The notes under the pieces: model-generated
What the model was told of the DNA's origin: nothing
Databases searched by the model: none
What the model saw: only the letters and a program-made list of their open reading frames with translations
Made by a program: the position numbers and the translations under genes
Assembly: GCF_014280435.1 (NCBI RefSeq)
Contig: NZ_CP060388.1
Coordinates: 1,426,001-1,490,000 of the forward strand
Source: Sphingobium sp. KCTC 72723
GTDB lineage: Bacteria > Pseudomonadota > Alphaproteobacteria > Sphingomonadales > Sphingomonadaceae
Direction: 5' to 3'
Length of the DNA stretch: 64,000 nucleotides
Part shown: positions 60,129 to 64,000 of the stretch, in pieces
Layout of the letters: each line of letters begins with the position of its first letter
Numbering within the stretch: the first letter of the stretch is position 1

Positions 60129-61341
60129 ACGCCGCTGGACCTATAAGGGCGTCGACAAAGAGGCTTGGATTGTCCGCTACAGGGACATGAAGGGCACCTA
60201 TCGGCAAAAGACCTTCGACAAAAAGAAGGATGCGGATCGCTTTCGTACGAAGGTGGAAACCGAGATCGAAAACGGCACCCATATTCCGGCCGCCGACAGC
60301 CGGACCGTGGATGCCGCGTCCAAGCTGTTCCTCGAAGAGATAGAGCATAAGGTGTCGATCGGCGCGCTACGCCCCAGCACCGGCAAGAACTACCAGCACG
60401 CATTTGCTAACGCCATCTTGCCGGGCCTTGGTGGCAAGCTGCTAATTGACGTTCAGCCCCTCGACGTTGAGCGGTGGTATCGCGATCTTATCAAGGCGAG
60501 CAACCTACATCCTCGTACCGCACATCGTCGCCTGTGGTTCCTCAAGGCCATGTTTCGTTTCGCGATCAGGCGTAAATGGATGCGCGAAAACCCGGTCCTC
60601 GATGCGATGGAGGCGATCGGGCGGCCGAAAGAGGCGAAGATCGAGATATTCGCCTTGGAGGATGTCCGGGCCGTCATTCAATGCGCCAACAATCGACCAT
60701 ACAGGGCGCATGACCGAGCGTTTCAGATGGCGCGGCTGGCCGTGAACCTCGCCGCCTTTTGCGGCTTGCGGTGGGGTGAGATATTCGGCCTCACCCTCGC
60801 CAACGTTGACCTTCAGCGGCAAACGATCCGGGTTGCGCATACCATTGATGGGCTAGGCAACCTACAAGAGCCGAAAACGGCGGCTGGCAACCGAACCGTG
60901 CCTCTGCCCGATCATATAGCCCTTCAACTCACCGAATGGCTGGCGACTTATCCCACGGCCAGTACACGCGGACTCGTTTTTGCCACGAAGAACGGCCAGA
61001 ACATGTGGGCGGGCAACTTTCGGGATCAGCAATGGGTGCCGCTGTTGAAACGGGCGGGCATCGCGGATCGCAACGGCAGCAACCTGCATTTTCACGCGCT
61101 GCGCCATTTCGCGGTGAGCTGGATGATCGAAAATAGCTGGCCGATCACCGACGTTGCTGCGATCGTCGGACATGCAAATGTGTCCATCACGCTCAAAACA
61201 TATGCGCACGTCGTGAAGGGCCGCCAGCAGTCGGCGGAGGCCATGCAGAGCCTCGCTCAAAAGCTCCTCATGGGCGCGCCGGTTGCGCAACAGCAGATCG
61301 CGCACGTTGCAAGAGCGTCGCATGAGACGCTAAACCACTGA
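60112..61341 (+). CDS. Satellite tyrosine recombinase (integrase)
   Basis: 409 residues. Catalytic set: Arg in FCGLRWGEIF, HxxR in HALRHFAVS, His in IVGHANVS and Tyr in LKTYAHV. The N-terminal arm (YKGVDKEAWIVRYRDMKGTY) and SAM-like domain are normal. It differs clearly from the prophage integrase. The gene ends 19 bases from attR, as for an integrase that serves its adjacent site, so it is the enzyme that would target terL. Confidence 0.93.
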   Translation: MANVSKRRWTYKGVDKEAWIVRYRDMKGTYRQKTFDKKKDADRFRTKVETEIENGTHIPAADSRTVDAASKLFLEEIEHKVSIGALRPSTGKNYQHAFANAILPGLGGKLLIDVQPLDVERWYRDLIKASNLHPRTAHRRLWFLKAMFRFAIRRKWMRENPVLDAMEAIGRPKEAKIEIFALEDVRAVIQCANNRPYRAHDRAFQMARLAVNLAAFCGLRWGEIFGLTLANVDLQRQTIRVAHTIDGLGNLQEPKTAAGNRTVPLPDHIALQLTEWLATYPTASTRGLVFATKNGQNMWAGNFRDQQWVPLLKRAGIADRNGSNLHFHALRHFAVSWMIENSWPITDVAAIVGHANVSITLKTYAHVVKGRQQSAEAMQSLAQKLLMGAPVAQQQIAHVARASHETLNH

Positions 61342-61360
61342 AAAATATCCATACATAGCG

Positions 61361-61369
61361 TCCGGCGCG
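61361..61369. repeat. Satellite right attachment core (attR)
   Basis: Second copy of TCCGGCGCG. The base after it (61370) completes the codon CGA and terL continues in frame (R-T-L-I-Y-Q-P). Confidence 0.8.
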
Positions 61370-63050
61370 AACGCTCATCTACCAGCCGACAATCGATGAC
61401 GCTGAGAAGTTCAGCCGAGACGATCTCGATCCGGTTTTGCAATGGTCGGTTGTTCGCAAGGTAGCCCAGTTCAAGCCGCGCCATTCGGATAACCAGATCC
61501 GGGCGAAGCGCTACAAGGGCGGCTGGATACAGATCAAGGGCGCGAACAGCCCCAAGGAATTCCGGCGCGTCACATCTGACGACGTGTTTCTGGAGGAATG
61601 CGACGGCTACCCATGGGCCACCAAGGAAGAAGGCGACCCGGCCCGCCTGGCATATAAGCGCAACCTGACATCGCCGCGCCGGTTCAGTGCGGCTGGCTCC
61701 ACGCCCAAGGTCAAGGGCTTCAGCCGCATCGACATGATGTTCGAGCAGGGCAGCCAGGAATATCGCTACGTCCCTTGCCCTGATTGCGGTCATATGCAGA
61801 CGCTTGTTTTTGGCGACGGCACGGGCACCGGAATCCGATGGGCACCGAAGGAAAACCCGACGCGCGCTTGGTATCAGTGCGAGAATGGATGCGAGATCGC
61901 CGAGGCTGAGAAGCCTTGGATGGACGAAAACGGCGAATGGCGGGCGCATAATCCCGGCGCGTTCCCCCGCCACCGCTCCTTTCACATCTGGGCGGCTTAC
62001 AGTCAGCATCCCGGCGCGGCGTGGCTGGAAATAGCGCGCGAGTTCATGGAGGTTCGCAAGGACCCGAACCTGCTCCGCACCTTTGTAAATCAGGTGCTGG
62101 GCGAGGCATGGGCCGAACGCGGTGAAGCGCCGGAATGGCAGCGCCTCTATGACCGTCGGGAGAAGGGGATGCGGCTGGGAACGCCCCCGGACTGGGCCGG
62201 ACTTTTGATCGGCGCGGCTGACGTCCAGCGGGGCGGCGGTGGCCGCATCGACATGGATATCTGGGCCTTCGGGCCTGGCAAGCGCCGGGCGTTTGTCGAA
62301 CGTATCGAAGTGTTCGGGCCGATCGCGGACAAGCGCACCTGGGCTAAGCTCGATCAGGAAGTTTCGCGGACGTGGGAAACGGAAGATGGCCGCCGGATGC
62401 GACTTGCGCGCGTGGCAGTCGATTCCGGCGACGGCGAGAATACCATGGAGGTCTATCAGTGGGCGCGCCGCCACCCTGGATTTGCCATGGCGGTGAAGGG
62501 GCGTGAGAGCATCGCCGCCCAGCAGGCGATCGGCAGCCCCAGCTGGCAGGATGTGACGGTCAACGGACGCAAGCTCAAACGCGGCGTCCGGCTGTGGAAC
62601 ATCGGCACGTCGATGTTGAAAATGGAACTCTACGGCCAGCTTGGCCTGGATAAACCTGTCGACGGCGAAGATTACCCCGACGGCTATATCTATCTGCCCG
62701 ACGGGCTTGGCGATGAGTGGATCAAGCAGCTGGTCGCCGAAGAGCTGCGGTTTGTGAAGCTGCGCAACGGCGGCATACGGCGCGAATGGCACAAGGTCAG
62801 AGATCGCAATGAAGCCCTTGATAATGCGATCTATGCCCGCGCGGTGTCCGTGAGCTTGGGCATAGATCAGTGGAAACCGAAACAGTGGGCGCGGGCCATG
62901 GGCGAGAACACCGTCCCGAAGGATGCTCCAGACATAGATCCAGAAGCGGCATCGCCCGCAGAATCTGCCGCGACACTGCCCAGCAAACCTAAAACCGAGC
63001 GCCGCGCCAAGCAGCGCCGGGAGAACCCTTACACGAGCAGGAGGCGGTAG
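61370..63050 (+). pseudogene. terL: terL, 3' part (interrupted terminase large subunit)
   Basis: Continues the frame from 50988. Carries the Walker B-like VFLEECDGYP, the zinc site CPDCGHMQ...CENGCE, and the RNase H-type nuclease domain starting IGAADVQRGGGG. This is the GpA/lambda type. From its own TTG at 61437 it could still make a nuclease-containing fragment without Walker A, but not a working motor. Confidence 0.92.
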
Positions 63051-63051
63051 C

Positions 63052-63270
63052 ATGACGACCTGGACAACGTCCGATCTCGCAATCGTTCGCTCGGCCATCG
63101 CCTCTGGCATTCGCTCGGTCACCTTCGCGGATGGTCGCAAGACAGAATACCAGTCTCTCGATCAACTGCTCGCCGCAGAGCGCGTGATCGAAGCGGCCCT
63201 CAAAATGCAGGCGCAGACAGCAAGCGGCGTTTTGCGCCGTCGGACGCCTTACTATCGGAACGGGTTGTAA
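63052..63270 (+). CDS. gpW-like head-tail joining protein
   Basis: 72 residues: MTTWTTSDLAIVRSAIASGI, VTFADGRKTEYQSLDQLLAA, then a helix. Size, two-helix/hairpin pattern and place between terL and portal are those of lambda gpW. Its stop shares a base with the portal ATG. Confidence 0.8.
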   Translation: MTTWTTSDLAIVRSAIASGIRSVTFADGRKTEYQSLDQLLAAERVIEAALKMQAQTASGVLRRRTPYYRNGL

Positions 63271-64000
63271 TGCAGCGCTTCATCGACCGCCTACTGGGGC
63301 GCACGGGCAGGACAGGTGAGACTGCCGACGTCGCGAAGCCTGTCCGGCAACGCATTCGCACAGCCCAACGCGCACAATATGATGGTGCCACCGTCGGACG
63401 CCGCGCAGCCGGCTGGCGCCGCACACGGCTCGATGCCAACGGCGAACTAACGCCCGCCACCCAGATGGCACTGCGCGGCATCGCCCGTGATCTCGACCGC
63501 AATAATCCATGGGCGACGTCGGGCGCCAACAAGATAGCCGAACACATGGTCGGTACGGGCATCACGTTTCAGGTCTACCGCAATGGTAAGGTCGACGCTG
63601 CCCTGAACGACCTGGCCCGCAAGCACTTCGACACCACCAATTGCGACGCAGGCGGGCGCCACGACCTCTATGGAATTCAATTGCAGGCTGCCCGGGCCAT
63701 CGTTGTCAGCGGCGGCGTCCTGTTGCGCCGCCGCTGGCGTCGGAAGAGCGACCGGCTGCCCTTGCCCATGCAGCTGCAATTACTTGAGCCAGACTATATC
63801 GACGGCTCGCGCATTGGCCCAATGGCAACGACGCCGGGGGTGGCGGCCGGTTACTTCGTTCACGGCATCCAGTTCAGCCCGGTCGGACGTCGCGAAGGTT
63901 ATTGGCTGTATAACACGCATCCGGGCTCGACGCGGCCCAGCGACAGCGCGTCCACCTACGTCCTAGATCGGGATGTTGCCCACATATTCCGAGCCGATCG
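63270..64000 (+). CDS. Lambda-type phage portal protein (partial)
   Basis: First 243 residues. ARDLDRNNPWATSGANKIAE, GGRHDLYGIQLQAARAIVVS, GGVLLRRRW and MQLQLLEPDYIDGS are typical of the lambda gpB portal family. It forms the dodecameric ring through which TerL packs DNA. Runs off the window. Confidence 0.93.
   Translation, partial: MQRFIDRLLGRTGRTGETADVAKPVRQRIRTAQRAQYDGATVGRRAAGWRRTRLDANGELTPATQMALRGIARDLDRNNPWATSGANKIAEHMVGTGITFQVYRNGKVDAALNDLARKHFDTTNCDAGGRHDLYGIQLQAARAIVVSGGVLLRRRWRRKSDRLPLPMQLQLLEPDYIDGSRIGPMATTPGVAAGYFVHGIQFSPVGRREGYWLYNTHPGSTRPSDSASTYVLDRDVAHIFRAD

Larger units (their letters stand above)
50989..61369. mobile_element. Phage-satellite-like element integrated in prophage terL
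   Basis: 10,381 bp between terL halves, bounded by a 9-bp repeat. It has an integrase at the right edge, HTH genes, a replication-type gene with iterons, an antirepressor, a copy of the phage cos-like segment, its own terS plus a TerL-like stub, then cargo (DprA-like, PRTase, BrnT/BrnA) and a second operon leading to int. No capsid, portal, tail or full terL gene is present, so it depends on a helper. Size and content match PICI-type satellites; the integration site is unlike any I know. Confidence 0.8.
33105..64000. mobile_element. Lambdoid prophage, left part (continues past the window)
   Basis: From the tRNA-Leu 3' end the sequence has the order of a temperate siphophage: leftward int operon, repressor and operators, rightward regulatory, replication and recombination genes, NusG-like factor, cos, terS, terL, gpW-like joiner and portal. 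It contains two later insertions: an IS21-family element in cro (42044-44832) and a 10.4-kb element in terL (50989-61369). As it stands it is unlikely to make virions. Confidence 0.92.

Noticed and set aside
50989..61369. Simple tandem arrangement of two prophages
   Set aside because: The element lacks portal, capsid, tail and full terL genes and lies inside a single phage gene with restored frame across it.
61257..63140. 627-residue reading frame antisense to terL
   Set aside because: Shadow of the terminase; spans the att junction and shows no recognisable domain.

Overview
The window is chromosomal DNA of an alphaproteobacterium of the sphingomonad type (Sphingobium/Sphingomonas-like). 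This rests on high GC, the gene order trpF-trpB-trpA-accD-folC, the order aroA-small membrane protein-cmk-rpsA-ihfB, a TIGR02300 acidic zinc-ribbon protein, and a lipid glycosyltransferase next to an LpxL-like acyltransferase. Genus-level assignment is inference.

Positions 1-33,104 are mostly core chromosome: a histidine-kinase-like fragment, an Lrp/AsnC regulator, two tandem secreted repeat proteins, gyrA with a DUF952 gene, trpFBA-accD-folC, an AmpG-like transporter, a CheY-like regulator, an RluB-type pseudouridine synthase with rsmD, a UvrD/PcrA helicase, two identical tRNA-Ala(GGC), aroA, cmk, rpsA, ihfB and tRNA-Leu(UAA). An accessory island at 7,413-11,202 holds a complete IS1634-like element (17-bp inverted repeats, 5-bp target duplication) and a two-gene ATPase plus PD-(D/E)XK-like nuclease operon that looks like a phage-defence pair.

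From the 3' end of tRNA-Leu to the end of the window lies a lambdoid prophage. A leftward early operon (integrase, Xis-like protein, small proteins, m5C methyltransferase, cupin) and a toxin-antitoxin-like pair lie left of an S24-type repressor. Operators of the form GATAC-N5-GTATC sit between repressor and cro and again before the leftward operon. The rightward operon carries GcrA-like and GapR-like proteins, a protein with a Rieske-type motif, RusA, replication proteins and a NusG-like factor, followed by a probable cos site, terS, terL, a gpW-like joining protein and the portal gene, which runs off the window. The cro-like gene is interrupted by an IS21-family element.

The most striking structure is a 10,381-bp element (50,989-61,369) inserted inside the prophage terL gene, between the Walker A region and the rest of the protein, with a 9-bp direct repeat at the junctions. 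Joining the flanks across the repeat restores a 665-residue TerL reading frame exactly. The element has its own integrase, HTH proteins, a replication-type protein with three 17-bp iterons inside its gene, an antirepressor, a DprA-like/phosphoribosyltransferase pair, a BrnT/BrnA module and a structured intergenic region. It also carries a 77-bp copy (72 of 77 bases identical) of the sequence upstream of the prophage terS, followed by its own terS and a 57-residue stub resembling the TerL N-terminus. The satellite TerS shares the probable TerL-binding C-terminal part with the prophage TerS but not the DNA-binding N-terminal part.

I read it as a cos-type phage satellite that uses the helper terL gene as its integration site. 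It would mimic the helper cleavage site, supply its own packaging specificity and silence the resident prophage while integrated. The sequence architecture is seen directly; the satellite lifestyle is inference.
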